From positions 1 to 64,000 of the forward strand of contig WNYE01000011.1 in assembly GCA_021396245.1 (NCBI GenBank): 64,000 bases of DNA, written 5' to 3'. This stretch comes from Sporothrix humicola (Eukaryota > Ascomycota > Sordariomycetes > Ophiostomatales > Ophiostomataceae). Shown here one piece after another: positions 44,350 to 57,103 of the stretch. Below the pieces are notes generated by a model. The model was not told where the DNA came from. It searched no databases and saw nothing but the letters and a program-made list of their open reading frames with translations. How positions within the stretch are numbered: the stretch's first letter is position 1; every line of letters begins with the position of its first letter. Made by a program: the position numbers and the translations under genes.

Positions 44350-46416
44350 ATATGGCGAGTGTGATGTGTTATTGATAAACTGGGTTTTGGTTACTTTTGG
44401 GACGGCCTGGTGTTTTGGATATTATCTGGCGTTTTTGACTTTGGAGATGCATTATTACAATATGACAGCGGACGAGCGGTAACATTGCTTTCACTTTATT
44501 ATTATACGGCTTGTTTACACCTGGAATATTTTTGTTTAGAAGCAACCGCTGCCTTGGTCGTTCCTCAGATCTACACAGTTATCAGTGTGCCTGACTTTAG
44601 TGCTGCATCTATTTACACGGCTTGATTCTATACTCTGTTAACCTTTTTTGTCTCTTTCTGTTCCATGACAAGGCGTGGTGCTGTCCTTCCCGATCTCTAC
44701 TTTGTTAAACGACGTTTCTCTCCAACATGGTACCCATTCATTGGTTAGCCTTTTGACTTTGATTCGTATGCATGGAGCTTAAATGTGCATCTGCCATCTT
44801 TGAAATGCAGCACAAAATAAGTTGCTGGTACGGTAATCTTCATAAAACAAAGTCTTCATCGAACAAAGATATCAAATTCTTCAAATGTGAAGGAAAAAAT
44901 AATGGAAATTCCGGTGGTGCGGGGATATTATGTGACCTTTTGAGCCTCGTTGTTGATAGCCTGGCCTGGTTCTTTCCTTCCCCTTTGGAGCATGTGAGAT
45001 TCGAAGGTGGATTTAAAGGCATGGAAATATAATACGTCGTACGGAGTACTGTGCACGCCGATGCATCATTTTTACGTGCTTGAAAGCCACTGCCAGTTGG
45101 CGTACAGACGGGATACCTACTTGTCATCTTCGGAGCACCCCGCACAGATATCCTTTCTGGGAAATGGCGCTGCCGCAGTTGGCAATTGGATCGATGCCAT
45201 TGTTGGAGATTGGAAAGTGGAAATGTTTCTTCTTCTTCTTCTTTTTTTTTTCTCTTTTTTTTTTTCAATATGCAATTATGATCTAGCTGGGCTGTGGTGC
45301 ATGGAAAATCCTCTCACGACTAGAAGAGAGGCTTGAAAGAATAATGATTGAAGGATGGGCGTTTGTGAGGTGGGACATTCGGATCTAGAACACAGAGCTG
45401 GGACGCCATGTCTGGCACACCTGGGCATAGGGCTGAAAGTCTTCGAAAACATGGCTGCAAATCAGGGCGCCTGGATCCAATACCAAGCTCTTGGCTTCAG
45501 CTGAGATGAGGAACACACATCCGCTTTTTGGAGACTGAGATGTTAAAAAGGGGCGTGGAGAGCGATGCTGCGGGCCGGATATCAGCACTTTTGACATAAA
45601 TCGGTGTCCTTCTTGAAGTCAACGTAACAACACAAGTATCTTACTTTCTAACCTATTTCACAGTATGCTTATTGCGCGTGAGCGTACGGGGTCTGTTACC
45701 ACCGGAACATTCAAGCCACGACAGGCTATGACTTGGAGCCAGGCATTCGGGTCTCTCCAAGACATGTCGGACATTCGATCAAATTCTAACCATGCCTGGT
45801 AGAACTACCAATTATCCACATTAGGGCGGTAGCGCGAGATGGCGGAGGGAAACCGATGGAAGAAATGTGAAGCCATTGTACATAGATGGGGCGGGCAAGA
45901 AAAATATATTTGAAAATAGAGAAGATAAACAGAGAATTGGCACAAGGAACCACGCACAGTATTTTGAAGTGATGCCTGAATTTCATGTTATCTGTTGACG
46001 GAGTAAGTAAAATACCGCCTGTCGTGCTGCGGCATAATCTTGGCTGCGATCTTCTCCATTGTCTCACGCATTTTCTCACCCACGCACCCATTCCTAGGGC
46101 TGCATGTCGTATGCAACAGCGGCTGTGGATTTATGGTTACATGCTGCAGATTCCTCCTCACACCGGCTACTGCATTTGCACCAGTGCGTTTGCTGAGGTA
46201 ACTCGTAAACGCAAGAGTGACATTCGTTGTACATATAATTAGGGACGATGTGAAGATGACTAAGGTGCCTTTTTTATGCAAGACCCATTGTTTGGTAGGC
46301 AATATATATTTCCACAGATGATGTCTTTTTGTTTACTTGGCTCTCACGATTCCTGCTCACGATTATGATCACCAACTGTAGAATCAACGACGATGTCCTG
46401 TGTCGTAAGAGAGTAG

Positions 46417-46440
46417 GACCGAATGACCGAATGACCGAAT
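46417..46440. repeat. Short tandem repeat (GACCGAAT)3
   Basis: Three exact consecutive copies of GACCGAAT, followed by related GACCATTGAT and GACCAATT words. Confidence 0.85.
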
Positions 46441-47908
46441 GACCATTGATCAATCAACTAATCGGCCATTGACCAATTGACCGCTAGATACACTGCTGTG
46501 TCTTCCCCCTTTCTCGGTCCTGTCGATTTGGGCAGATCGTATATTTAGACTGTAAATACGATGTACATCAGCCGAGATGTTTGTTCATAGGAGATGGCAC
46601 GGACGACATAATCTACCATAGGAGCTTGTAAATTCCTGGAGCTGGACCCAGACGACTGACTTTTACACACAACGGGCCATTACAGGACCAATAGTGTTCA
46701 GGGGAAACCCCATCGAGTTTAGCAAAATAAAGCTTACCATTTGTATCTGTCGGATTCAAGGCCTTCCGTGTGCTGTCACCCTACCGTGTATCAATACATC
46801 GCCCTTTGCCTTGACTTTTTCCCCCTCAAAAGTCTGACCGGTATTTGAGGCTGGCACTCGCATCACAAGACCTGTCGACAAAAAACCCAGCTTACTCTAC
46901 AAGAACTATTGAAACCCACTAGGGGGCAGTGCCCCTTGGGGCTGTTGGATCTATTAGTGGCTCGAGTGGCTCGAGTGGCTACTGGCTGAACGAGGGCACG
47001 AGGTTTAGCCAAGACAGAGAGCAAAGAAAGGCCGGGATGTAGTGTGGCAATAGTGTCTTCTTTCACGATTGACCACAAACATAGTGCACCCAATTACTAC
47101 CGCTCTGTCTCTTTTTCTCTTGGTCATTTGCCGAAAATGCACGTCCTCGGCGAGGTTTTGTATCTGGCCTTGGGTCTGTAGTCCGCAGCAGCGTACAATG
47201 TATTGCTCCGTGTAAATAGGCGTTGTGATCGCTGTTGAGAACAAACGCACGACCCACTAGTGGATGTACTTTGCACTGTCGAGACTGGTTTTCTCGCATT
47301 CGTCCACCGCACAAAGACCAATCTTACTGTGTTGTTTGATCTTGTTGGGCGCACGACAAGGAGACGGACTTGGCAGCCAATCGCCCCATCCACACTTGAA
47401 AACACAGAGTAATACATCGCAATATTTTTCAGCCCACTGTCACAATCTTTATTCATGGCCTGATGGCAGTTTCGGCTTTCTCCGTTAGAGGGGGAGAGTA
47501 CCGTGTATATAGTGCGATTGAATGGAGACACTGCACTTTGGGCTGTATCTTCGTATCCTGCCAGCCTGCCCTGTGGCCAAGCACACTGGCTGGCTAATGG
47601 CACGTCTGACTTTTACATCTTCCAACAAGACGTAAATGCTCGCCTCCTCTGCTTGGCAGCTGTGCATTGCATTATCCCTCTTTTTTTGTCGACACCTTAC
47701 CAAAACCCAATGTTTTTCGCGCTTGTGGCTCTGTGGCGCATTTACGGTTCTTTTATCCTACTTTTTAGCTGAAAAGCGGAGTGTTCTTTGCTTGCCTTTA
47801 TGGTTTCGCTTGTTTTTTCTTTCGTTTTGGGCTTTCTTTGCTTTAATCTGCTTTGGGGCCGTACTTTGCAGTGGCTGTTCCAAGAGTTTCTTGACATTTA
47901 CGACGTAA

Positions 47909-47924
47909 TACTCCGTACGGAGTA
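47909..47924. repeat. Dispersed palindrome TACTCCGTACGGAGTA
   Basis: Second perfect copy of the 16-base palindrome. Here it extends by one more paired base on each side (47908-47925). Confidence 0.85.
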
Positions 47925-50279
47925 TGTCGTACACATTTGAATATTAATAACACACGCAAAAAGCAGCCCGCCTTTGTCTACGTCGTAGTTTTACTAAGAT
48001 GCCCGACAAACCAGCTGCCCCTTGCCTAGCTACTTGTCTGGAATTGTCAGTGTCTGACTACTAGATTGCTATTGTATCTTGGCTGGACCTGTAATTGCAA
48101 CTGGGTTTTCCTTGTCTGTCCTGTCGCTGTCTCATTACGGTTAGCTTTGGTCTGCCCCTTGTTGATGGAGGCTAGGTCTAGACCTCAGCTGCAATAATCA
48201 CATTACTGGCGAAGGCGCACCTCACACATGGTTTTACTGCATTGTGGATGGCAGTTTACCTACTGTGTACATGCCTGCCCTGTGCTTTCTGGAATTGCTT
48301 GGTTTATCGAAGGGATATGTCGCACGATTGCACATTATTTTGCCATCTTCCGTGCCACCATGCCGTTGTACTGTCGTATAGCTCACCGTTCACGGAGCGC
48401 CGTGTATTTTACGATGGATCAATACCTCTGCCAGCTTATGCTCTGTCGTATCTATGTTTGTGCTGTCGTACAGAGTACATCGTACCGTCTCATTGTCACG
48501 CTGTCGGTTTTGGCGTGTGTGATCCGGTATTTTACATCAGACTACTGTTTGTGTCAAGTCTTCGTGCCACGCCCCCATCTGTCCCTCTCGCGTGCGTTTT
48601 CTTCTGTTCTTCCTTTCCCTTTTGGATGACCAAGGATCTCATGCCGCCGGCCCACTAATGGAACAGCCAGCAAAACTTTAAATTTTGAATGGAGACACAG
48701 CCCGGTGGGAACTATGCCCAGGTTGCTCCGACGTACCTCTTCATTATTTACAGGACGGGATACGACATGCTTTGGTACAATGTGCATGCCTGCATTTTCC
48801 TCGGCGGCCGCCGTAACTGTACCCTGTGGTCTTCGTGTAAAAGATCTTACAACGGTCCACGCTCACCACTTCTTTACGACGGCCTCTTTTCCGTAAACTG
48901 TTTCCGCCGTGCTTCACAACCTGTGGTAACATCATGGTTTCTTTTCACTTGTCACTGTTCTGCATCTCCTCGTCGTTTCGTTATTGCATTTTTCTTCTCC
49001 CTCAAACCTCTTGCCCCTCCCCTGGCCCTGGCATCCGTCTTGGCCTGGGCCAATTGGCCATCCTCAGAACACACATTGTCTTTCGCTAAGCCGCAAGTGG
49101 CCCAAACCCGACAACCTGCATAGCAAAGTCCGATGCCCTTGCTACCCTCTGGTTTCTCATTCTTTTTCATATTTTCATTCTTTTTCTCGTTTCTCTTCTG
49201 CGCCATTCTTCTCCTCAGAGCCAAGCTATTTTATTCTAGCTGAAGTCATATGTTGGACATAGTAAGTATGCGCCGGCTTTTCATTCGTTTGTTTTCTTTT
49301 TTCCACTATCCCCTTTTCTCTCCCCCTGTCCCAATGCCTGTGCTCCATACGCCGAACTTGGCATCAGCCTGGTACCAACACATCAAGGTCACTGCAGGCC
49401 AAGCTAGAAGACGCCCTAGTATTTTCGTACGACGCCTATACACACTAAATGGCTGTTCTTTAGTCCACCCCCCTTACTTCATATATGTTGCCATGTTTAT
49501 GAGAGGGAAACAGCCTTGCCTTAAAGGTGTGGGAGATGAGGAACGAGGGACATGGAAGATGCAGAAAAGAACGATTCAGCCCTACGAGCAGTTAGTGAAA
49601 GCAATGGCCAGCTCGGCTTTGGTGGGGGAGGGTGTGGCATGCCAGCGCCGTGGGTCGCGTGGAAGACACATTCCAAAAACAAAGGCAAGGAAAAAAGGAA
49701 GAAGAAAAGACGGAGAGAAAGATGGAACTACAGGGATGCAAGTATATTTTTGAGCGAGAAATAAATCGCTACTCAATATAAAGCGGCCCAGCTTTCATGA
49801 GGAACAAAACAAAAGGTATAACGTACTGTGAATAAGAAACATAGATTTCCCAAGTCTGCATACGACGTAAAGCAGAAATCTTACGGACACAGTCAGACGA
49901 GAATTCGCCTTATAATATCCACAAACACAGTACACTTCTATACACGAGCGGCAAGATCAAACAGGTAGCCCTGAGAAGTCGTGAACGACGCTGATGGGAC
50001 GACCGAAGCACATATTACCTCTTGCCAGCCGGCAGCTATCACACAGACCGGCTTACCTTTGCATGTTTTAAATACCCCTCCCATTTTCATCTTCTTTGAT
50101 TTTGCTGTCTTCTTTCCTCTCCTTTTCCTCGGTTTCCCAGGCACACATCCACAGGCCTCCACCACCCCTCACCAGCATCAGACACTGGAGCGGTGCAGCG
50201 AGGTATTGACGAAAGCAGCGGACCACCGTTGCCAACAACAGCAACAGACGCATTGCATGTTCCTTCTCTCGCGCCAACA

Positions 50280-53200
50280 ATGACGCCTATTCGTCCACAG
50301 TCGCATCCGATGCCTGCAGTGCAGCACTCCGCGGGCAGTGCAAGCTCGGCGTCACACGCGCTCCTTTTGCCGGCGCCGCCTCTTCTTCCCGCCGCCCCAG
50401 AAGACATGCAAGTATGCGTGCGGACCCCGCGCGCCGAACGCGTTACAACAAGCTGCAGCGAGTGCCGGCGGCGGAAGCAAAAGTGCGATCAGGGCCGGCC
50501 ATGCGGAAACTGTGTCAAGCGGTACCCGCAGCCACCGTGTGAATATAAACAGAATAAGTACGCTCGTCAGGGTAGCACCCCGCATATCCAGTGCCGTGAA
50601 TATTTAGAGTGACCGATGACTGACTCTGGTCCCAGGCGCCGAAATCCGGCCGTGCCACGAGAACCAGCTTTCAAGGTGGTCCTCCCGGCACAGAACTATG
50701 ACTATGGTAAATTCAGTGGCATCCGTAGCCCGATGCTGCCGCCGGCACAACAACGACGCCGACAAAGTCGGCCCACCACATTCCCTCATATGACGCCCGG
50801 CATGTCACTGCCAATTCCGAGCTCGCTTCCCTCCCCGCCACTCCAGTCGCCGTCTTTTCTCCCAATCACGCACCCTGACCCAAGCCAAGCCCAATTTATA
50901 GCAGGTCCCAACCAGCAGCAGCAGCAGCAACAACAACAACAACAACAACAATGGGAGATGTTTGCGGCAGCAGCAGCGGCAGCTGGAAGCAATGTGCTTG
51001 GGGCAGATCCGTTTGCCAGCCGGTGGCAAGGGATGGATTTGGCTGCAACAGGCGGTTATACTGCAGGACTACCAACGAATATACGCATGCCGATGGAGGA
51101 CACCCAGATGATGGAGGAGGCTGGCGGAGGAAGCGGCATTCCGACTGTATTTGACACTGCCCAAGCGCCCGTCTTCGGTGGTTCCTTCCCTCCGGCGGAG
51201 TTTCCTATACAGAGCATTGGCGAAGGAAGCCACGATGGACACGGTGGGTCAAGCGGCACAGCCGACCAGAGCATGATTCTCCTACACCTCGACCATGCTG
51301 CCATTCTCCATCACGATGTGCTAAGCGATGCCTTCCAGCTCCTCCAGGCGCGGCGCCGCATTCCCGACGAGCTGCTGGCCAACAGCGGTAGACCAGAGAC
51401 CAGCGCGGCCAATATGGATGACTTCTACGCCTGGCTTCGTATCCTTACATGGACTGCGCCAGGCCACTATGGGAGAGGCAGCAGCGGAGGTGACAGGAGT
51501 GGCGGAGGCCGTTCCCGCAGCAAAAGCAGAAGTAGGAACGGGAGCCAGAGCAGCACGAGCAGCGGAGTTTCGCTGCCAGGGACCAACCTGTTCCAGATCA
51601 CCGGGCCGGCAGCCGATCTGGCGCACCTTCCCCTTGAGGCAACACAACTCAATGCCGACCTTGTGAGAATTTGTAAGGTTTCCTTTAAAAAAAGGACAAC
51701 CTCCTGTTATGCCTTTTTTTTTTTCTTCTTTTTTCTTTTCTTTTGTGGGAAAACCTTACTGACGCTTGCCCACAGACGTTAAGCTCATCTCGCGCTTCAA
51801 ATCGTGCCTCGACGGCAATCCCGATCCTTCCAACCCCTACACACGTATCTATGTTCCGTACTGCTTGCAGACGCCACTTCTGGCACAGGTTGCCATATAC
51901 ACGTCGGCGTGTTTTTTGCACGAGACAGGCCACCTTGACAAGATGGTTGCTGTGACACACAAGGGCCGTGCCATCGATATGCTCAATGCGCAGCTCCAGG
52001 GTGGCAGTTCCGGCAGTGGCGATGGCGGACACACCCCAACATCTACTTCTGATGATGCTATCACGGCCGTCGTCCAGCTGGTTATGGATGAGTGGTACTG
52101 GGGGCAAACACAGAATTTGCATGCCCACCTGAGTGGCCTTCGTGAGATGGTTCGTCTTCGCGGGGGTCTTCGAAATCTGGGCATGAACGGCCTTGTCAGC
52201 AAATTAGCCATGGCGTACGTCCTGAACCTTCTCTCTACTTCCTATTGTGCGCCTGAAAAATGTCCTAACTTCCCAGGGTTATGCATCTAACCGCCATCCA
52301 CAGTTCTGACATGGCCATTGCCCTGTCGCTTGAAATGGCACCAGTCCTGCAGGGCAGCAGTCATAACCGTAACGGCAATCTTTTTGACTACGAAGACCTG
52401 TCGCCGGCCCCATTCCGTGTCGCTCACAACACGCCTCTTGTTTCTGGACAGCCATCGTTTGCGCAGTGTGCCGAGGCCCTGGACATGCACCCAACTACTG
52501 CGTCCATCCTCGACGACATGCGCTTCTTGATTACTACTGTCTTGGCTCTTCCTGTGAATCCGACGCCGAAAGACCTCCAGAAAGTACAGACGACCGCCGA
52601 ATGGATCCATGACAGGATCCAACGCCTCCCTGCCGACTCGCCGGAGCTCCCTGAAAACGACGAGGCAAACAATATGCTCTCCGCTGAGGTGCCGAATGCA
52701 GGAGAACGCCGCCCGTCAATAGTCCTTTCCCAGGCCGAGCCGATCCACATTCCGCACCAAAATGCGACCTTGGATTTTGCACCCCAGCCATCACCATTTC
52801 TCGAGCACAGCTTCCAGCAACAACGGCAACGCCAGTCTTCTGCATCGCCTCGGCCTCTTGCTGGGCACCGGGCACGCAGCGGAAGCCCCCATCTGGCACA
52901 GCCATCTCCGACGCCACCGGGGTCGGCTGACGGAAGCCTGCTCTCCATGTCCATGTCTGCAAATAACAGCCACAGTGGAAGTGCTCTGAACTCGCGCCGC
53001 GGGTCTACCCACTCGTTGGCAAACTGGCAGGCTCTGGGTGGCCGGGCGGGTCAGGGAGCATGGCAATCAACAACCGGTGCCTCTACGGCAACTGCAACGT
53101 CGCCACCTCAACAGCAACTGCCGCTTCCACCCCTACCGGCCGTGGATCCTCTATATCAAGCGGTACGCAAGACTGCCCTCATCTATGCCCGCGCTATCTT

Positions 53201-53666
53201 GCAACGCCGTTCTTTCAGCAAGGTCGTGGAGCCCCACGAGTTTGTTCAGCTGTGGACTTCGACTTGGCGAGTCTCGTTGACCTCTTGGAAAGGCATGCTG
53301 GGTGTCTTCATGTGGGTTACGCTGTCTATTGTTGCTAGTGCCCGCGATACACCGCACGACTTATTTGTCAAGAGCATGTTGAGCATCTGCACGGTTCAGA
53401 TGAGCCTGGAAAGCTGGGAGGTTGCGGCTGGCGCCCTCAAGGCTGCGGTGCGTTTGAATGCATGGCTGGGGGGAGGAGAAAGCGGACACACTGGCAAAAG
53501 TAAAGCCGGAAGCGGAAGTTCTAGCTCTAGCCGACAGCAGGAAGCTCAGAAGTCCGGGCTGGCCCGGATGGCGGAGCACAATGCTCACAATGTGGCCGGG
53601 TTCTCCACAACGGAGCACCATGGACTGCGGGACGGCGGTGCAACGTTGCCGGGATGGAACCCGTAG
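50280..53666 (+). CDS. Zn2Cys6 transcription factor with Fungal_trans_2-type domain
   Basis: Predicted four exons: 50280-50557, 50636-51672, 51776-52214 and 52277-53666, with introns of 78, 103 and 62 bp, giving 1,047 aa. All junctions keep frame. The zinc cluster is C-x2-C-x6-C-x5-C-x2-C-x8-C with Cys at 59, 62, 69, 75, 78 and 87. A polyglutamine run and Ser/Gly-rich parts follow. The regulatory domain starts near the second-third exon junction (RI-YVKLISRFKSCLDG, then YVPYCLQTPLLAQVAIYTSA) and resembles PF11951. An in-frame non-ATG extension upstream exists, but the first ATG is at 50280. It probably binds CGG-type sites as a dimer in the nucleus. It lies next to sugar-related genes, so control of carbohydrate use is a reasonable inference. 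Confidence 0.85.
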
Positions 53667-53753
53667 ACCACGCATAGGGTGAAGGTTGACAACGAGAGCG
53701 ATATGCCCGAGACACAGAATATGCGCAGCATAAAAAAGGATAAAAAATACGGC

Positions 53754-53759
53754 AAAAAA
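53754..53759 (-). terminator. Pol III terminator (T6) of the tRNA gene
   Basis: Six T in a row on the minus strand, starting 17 bases beyond the tRNA 3' end; a second T-run lies about 15 bases further on. Such runs stop RNA polymerase III. Confidence 0.6.
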
Positions 53760-53775
53760 TCGACATTTCTCTGCT

Positions 53776-53895
53776 TGGCAAGAGTGGGACTCGAACCCAC
53801 GCGCATTTCTACACTGGCAAATCTTATGATTTTTTGGTTGACGATTCCGTAGAGAACACCCGAAGCTAGGGCCTTAACCGCTCGTCCATCTTGCC
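53776..53895 (-). tRNA. Type II tRNA (Leu-like body) with 39-nt intron and apparent CGG anticodon
   Basis: On the minus strand the acceptor stem GGCAAGA pairs perfectly with TCTTGCC, followed by discriminator A. The T arm GTGGG-TTCGAGT-CCCAC is perfect. The long variable arm (GTGTA-GAAA-TGCGC) makes it type II, and the A discriminator favours Leu over Ser. The D loop is GAGCGGTTAA, but the D stem has one mismatch (GAC/GGC). The anticodon stem CTAGC pairs with GCCAG downstream with one A-C mismatch, which places the intron at 53858-53820. The loop then reads TT-CGG-G-T, so the anticodon is CGG, a proline anticodon, instead of CAG or AAG. It could be a tRNA-Leu gene mutated in the anticodon and stems, hence a pseudogene, or an unusual decoding tRNA. 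The family call is firmer than the decoding. Confidence 0.7.
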
Positions 53896-54230
53896 ATTTA
53901 CAACTTTCTTGAACTGGATGATCTGATGGACCCGGGCCTCTTGTGCTGGTTTTTATAACCGAGCTTGATTGCTGGGCTTGCAACTTGAGGCTAAAGAGAC
54001 CTCCACAGATATCCACTATACGGAGTGCATTGTGAATGTATCCGTATCTCTGCATATAATTTAATATATATATATATGTGTGTGTGTGTGTGTACGGCGT
54101 ATATACATGTACATATATACAAGCGCTACCACGGCGGCACTGGCAATCTTAGTACTTCACCCAATACACACAATTTTGATTCTGATAACTGTTTCTCTCC
54201 GTCCACCTACTGTCCCACACGTTGGGCCAC

Positions 54231-55566
54231 TTATGCCAGCACGAGATGCAAAAATGTCGATTCGCCCTCACCAAAAACAGACGAGAAGCTGCCACCCGTG
54301 GACACTTGGGTTTTGGCTCCTGTCCAGACATTTGTCACATTGTACTTGCTGCCGGTCAAACCGAGGTCCGTGAGAGAAGCTACGACGGTTTTGTTTTCGG
54401 TCCGACCGTCACATACCCCCCTTTGCCCAAATTTGTGCCCAGATTGGTCAGCAGCACATATGCTTCACCCTTGGAGCTCGGGCCCGACACCCAAGCCTGT
54501 AGCTGCATTGTTTGGTTGCTTCCTGTGCCTGGGTTGCGTGGCTGCATGGGATAGACACCACAAAAATCAGCCGCGGCAATGGACGCCGTCGACGTGATAA
54601 GCTGCAGACCGAGGGCGTCGACATTGGCCATATCAGAGCCCAGCACCAGGTTCGCACCAGCGCCGATCCAATGGCTCATGATTGTGATCCTCTGTGCGTC
54701 GGTGACGCCCGTGACACTGGCTGGGTTGGCCACAAATAGGTCGTCCATGTCGGCGTGAAGAGAAAAAGACGTCGACCCCGCATACACCAGCTGATTGATG
54801 TACTTGCGGTACTGCTCGATGGTGTTTTGCACGAGCCACATGCCGACAAACACAGACTTGCCGTAGCTGTTGATATCCGTGGCAACACGGATGCTCTCGG
54901 CAGAGTTGGACCAGATATCGAGATACGGGGAGTCGCGGCAGACGTTGGACGACAGATGCAGCCGCATGGCCCGCCGGCTCTTGGCAATGGCCGTGTGGAA
55001 GACGCTGGCCGACAAGCTGCTGTTGGTCGGGTAGCCGAGACTGCCAATGGAAGAGCCGGGCGTCAGGTAGTCGAGCTTGATCATGTCGACGCCCCACGAG
55101 GCTCAGAGCGCAAGAAGCGAGTTGTAGTAGACCTGCGTGTAGGGGCTCGAGTAGTTGAAGAAGCAGATGCCGTCGGTGCCCTGGACGCCGCTAAAAGCAG
55201 CACTGACCTTGGTGGATGTGCCGTAGATGGTCTTGCTGGCCGCCTAACAAGGGATGCCCGGCAGTGAGTAGACACCCAGCTTGAGACCCAGGCCATGCAG
55301 GTATGTGCCAAGCGTCGGGAGGTCAAACAGGCTCGTGTTGTACGTCACACGGCCATAGTCGTTTGTCACCGAGCTGTACCAGCCGCCGGGCCCGAGTAGC
55401 CATTGGCCGTGGTGCCTTGTTTGATCACAATCAAGGCACCGCCCGTGCTGTTGGGTGCTGTGGGATAGCAATTAGCGTCGGCTCGGATCTGAAGGGGGCT
55501 AGAGACAGCGGCAGCAGAGCCGTAGCTCAGAAGAGACAAAAAGAGGAGACAAGCCGGGATCGCCAT
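54231..55566 (-). pseudogene. Inactivated secreted alpha-galactosidase (GH27-like)
   Basis: The protein pieces on the minus strand cover a whole enzyme: signal peptide MAIPACLLFLSLLSYGSAAA, then GPGGWYSSVTNDYGRV, GLKLGVYSLPGIPC, WGVDMIKLDYLTPGS (the Asp in KLDYL is the expected nucleophile) and HWIGAGANLVLGSDM. A beta-sandwich end NVTNVWTGAKT...STFLHL reaches a stop at 54233-54231. Four lesions break it: a frameshift at about 55395 (one base missing before GPGGW), TAG at 55246-55244 after IPC, TGA at 55105-55103 where the family has Trp before ASWGVD, and a frameshift at about 54400. Long well-kept stretches between lesions indicate recent loss. It formerly released galactose from alpha-galactosides outside the cell. 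Confidence 0.85.
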
Positions 55567-57103
55567 GGCAAACGGGTGTTTATTGAAATGAAAGGAGAAA
55601 CGCGGCGTGGAATATGGAGGTGAAGATGCAGAACGCTACCGTCTTCCAACGGGTAGTTCAACCTGATTTATATATTCTATCAGTCTTGTCGCAAGCCACG
55701 CAAAACGCTATCGTGGGCGTCTTTCTGTCTGCGTCATCTTCATCCTGGCCGTCTGCAAGACGTCCAACCGATGGCAGTCCTTCATAGTAGCAGGCGACAA
55801 TCCCAGTCCAGTTTCCCCATTAAAATACAACATACCCCTCATAGATGGATTGGCATGAGTGTGTGTGTTAGCAGGCATTTGAAGCTTAAGGGAAGTAAAA
55901 AAAAAAAAAAAAAAGCATCAAAGAATCAGTGAAACGAAGTCAAAATGAAAGGGAGCAAAATGGACCAAGATGCAAATTGGAGGAGAAACAAAAATGCTCA
56001 CTGTGTGATTGCATGTCATCTCAACCTTCTTTTTGTCGATCATATTCTTCGTTGCGGGGCAGATCTTGGGGTCCCCGGAAAACCCCACGGAAAACCACGA
56101 GATATGCAGGTGAAGGATAATCAATCTCTTGGGGTGTTGATGAACGACGAACAGTGCTGCATCTGGGCTGGAATTGCATGAACTGTCGTCGTGAATTGTT
56201 GGCAAGAATATGAATAGAAGGCAGCACTCGGCATTGAATAAAGCGAAGCCACAACGAATCAAACCCAACATCGCACTGATCATACGACGAGATGAAGCGC
56301 AGCGCCATTATTTGGCCCGAGAGAGGGACGCAGAAAAATACAACATATGACAAAAACAAACAAAAAGAGAAGCTGAACGAAGATGACGAAGATGACGAAG
56401 ACGGAATCAAACTTACGACGTATTGTTTGCTCGTTTAGCTCATCCATTTGCTTTTTTGGTCCTTTATTTTATCGTGTGCCCTTTGTTCATGCGACCAAGC
56501 CATTTCCACTTTTTCGACTTTGTCGTGGCAAGAGTCTGGGCATTTATTCCGTCTAGCGCCGGCTTTGAGCGCCCCATGCTGGCCATGGCAGTATTTCGAC
56601 TCGCCGTGCGGGGATGTTGGGGTACAGGGAGTTCAGTGCGTGCCAGTTTAGTGTGTGGTAGTATCCCGGAGCACACCGGTAATGATTGGACACGAAAAAG
56701 GCCCTTGTGCATCTTTTTTCTCTTTCTTTTTTGCCGTTCCCTAAGCATTTCTCCCCTTCTCTCCTGTCAGGTCCCGCCTCCTCCACCTCCCCATTTTCGT
56801 TCTTCTTCTCTCCCCCAACCGGGGAAACAGACCACGAGGGAAACAAGAGTCTCGATGTCCTCGGTTTGTTACTGCCCGACCCCAGATATGTCGAGGGTAA
56901 AGTTTGGTACATTGTAAGGGGGGGCCTCTGTCAGAAAAAAAAGGTTTAAAGACACACGCCCGGCCTGCCTTCTTCTTGTCAGCATCCCTCGGATCAACAC
57001 ACATCTTCAACTTTCTGTCCGCCTCCCTCATAATCTCGTCATTCTCCCTCTTTGTCATTTTGCATCTCAACTTCCCCCTCACATTGCATCACCATCTTCT
57101 ACA
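55567..57103. other. Divergent intergenic region before the sugar transporter
   Basis: About 1.5 kb between the divergent alpha-galactosidase pseudogene and the MFS gene, so it may hold an old shared control region. A run of A lies at about 55897-55914. From 56700 to 57100 the plus strand is strongly T/C-rich, the probable leader of the transporter. No gene was recognised. Confidence 0.45.

Larger units (their letters stand above)
44350..50279. other. Gene desert of almost 6 kb
   Basis: No frame here has a recognisable domain, and none is longer than about 170 codons. Visible structure: a half palindrome at 45039-45048, TC-rich tract at about 45228-45265, a three-copy GACCGAAT repeat at 46417-46440, a perfect TACTCCGTACGGAGTA at 47909-47924, and several long pyrimidine-rich stretches (about 47760-47850, 48940-49020, 49130-49230). 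Such stretches are typical of promoters, so the region may be an extended regulatory region and leader for the regulator at 50280, or may host non-coding RNAs. Confidence 0.5.
53667..54230. other. Region holding the tRNA and a TA/TG microsatellite
   Basis: Besides the tRNA, it contains alternating TA followed by TG dinucleotides at about 54062-54092 and further ATACA words. There is no protein gene. A minus-strand frame across the tRNA (54055-53585) is an artefact. Confidence 0.6.

Noticed and set aside
46417..46440. Possible CRISPR-like or satellite array
   Set aside because: Only three direct 8-base copies without spacers; CRISPR is not expected in a fungal nucleus.
53585..54055. 156-codon minus-strand frame
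   Set aside because: It runs through the tRNA gene and overlaps the end of the regulator; its apparent peptide reflects tRNA sequence.
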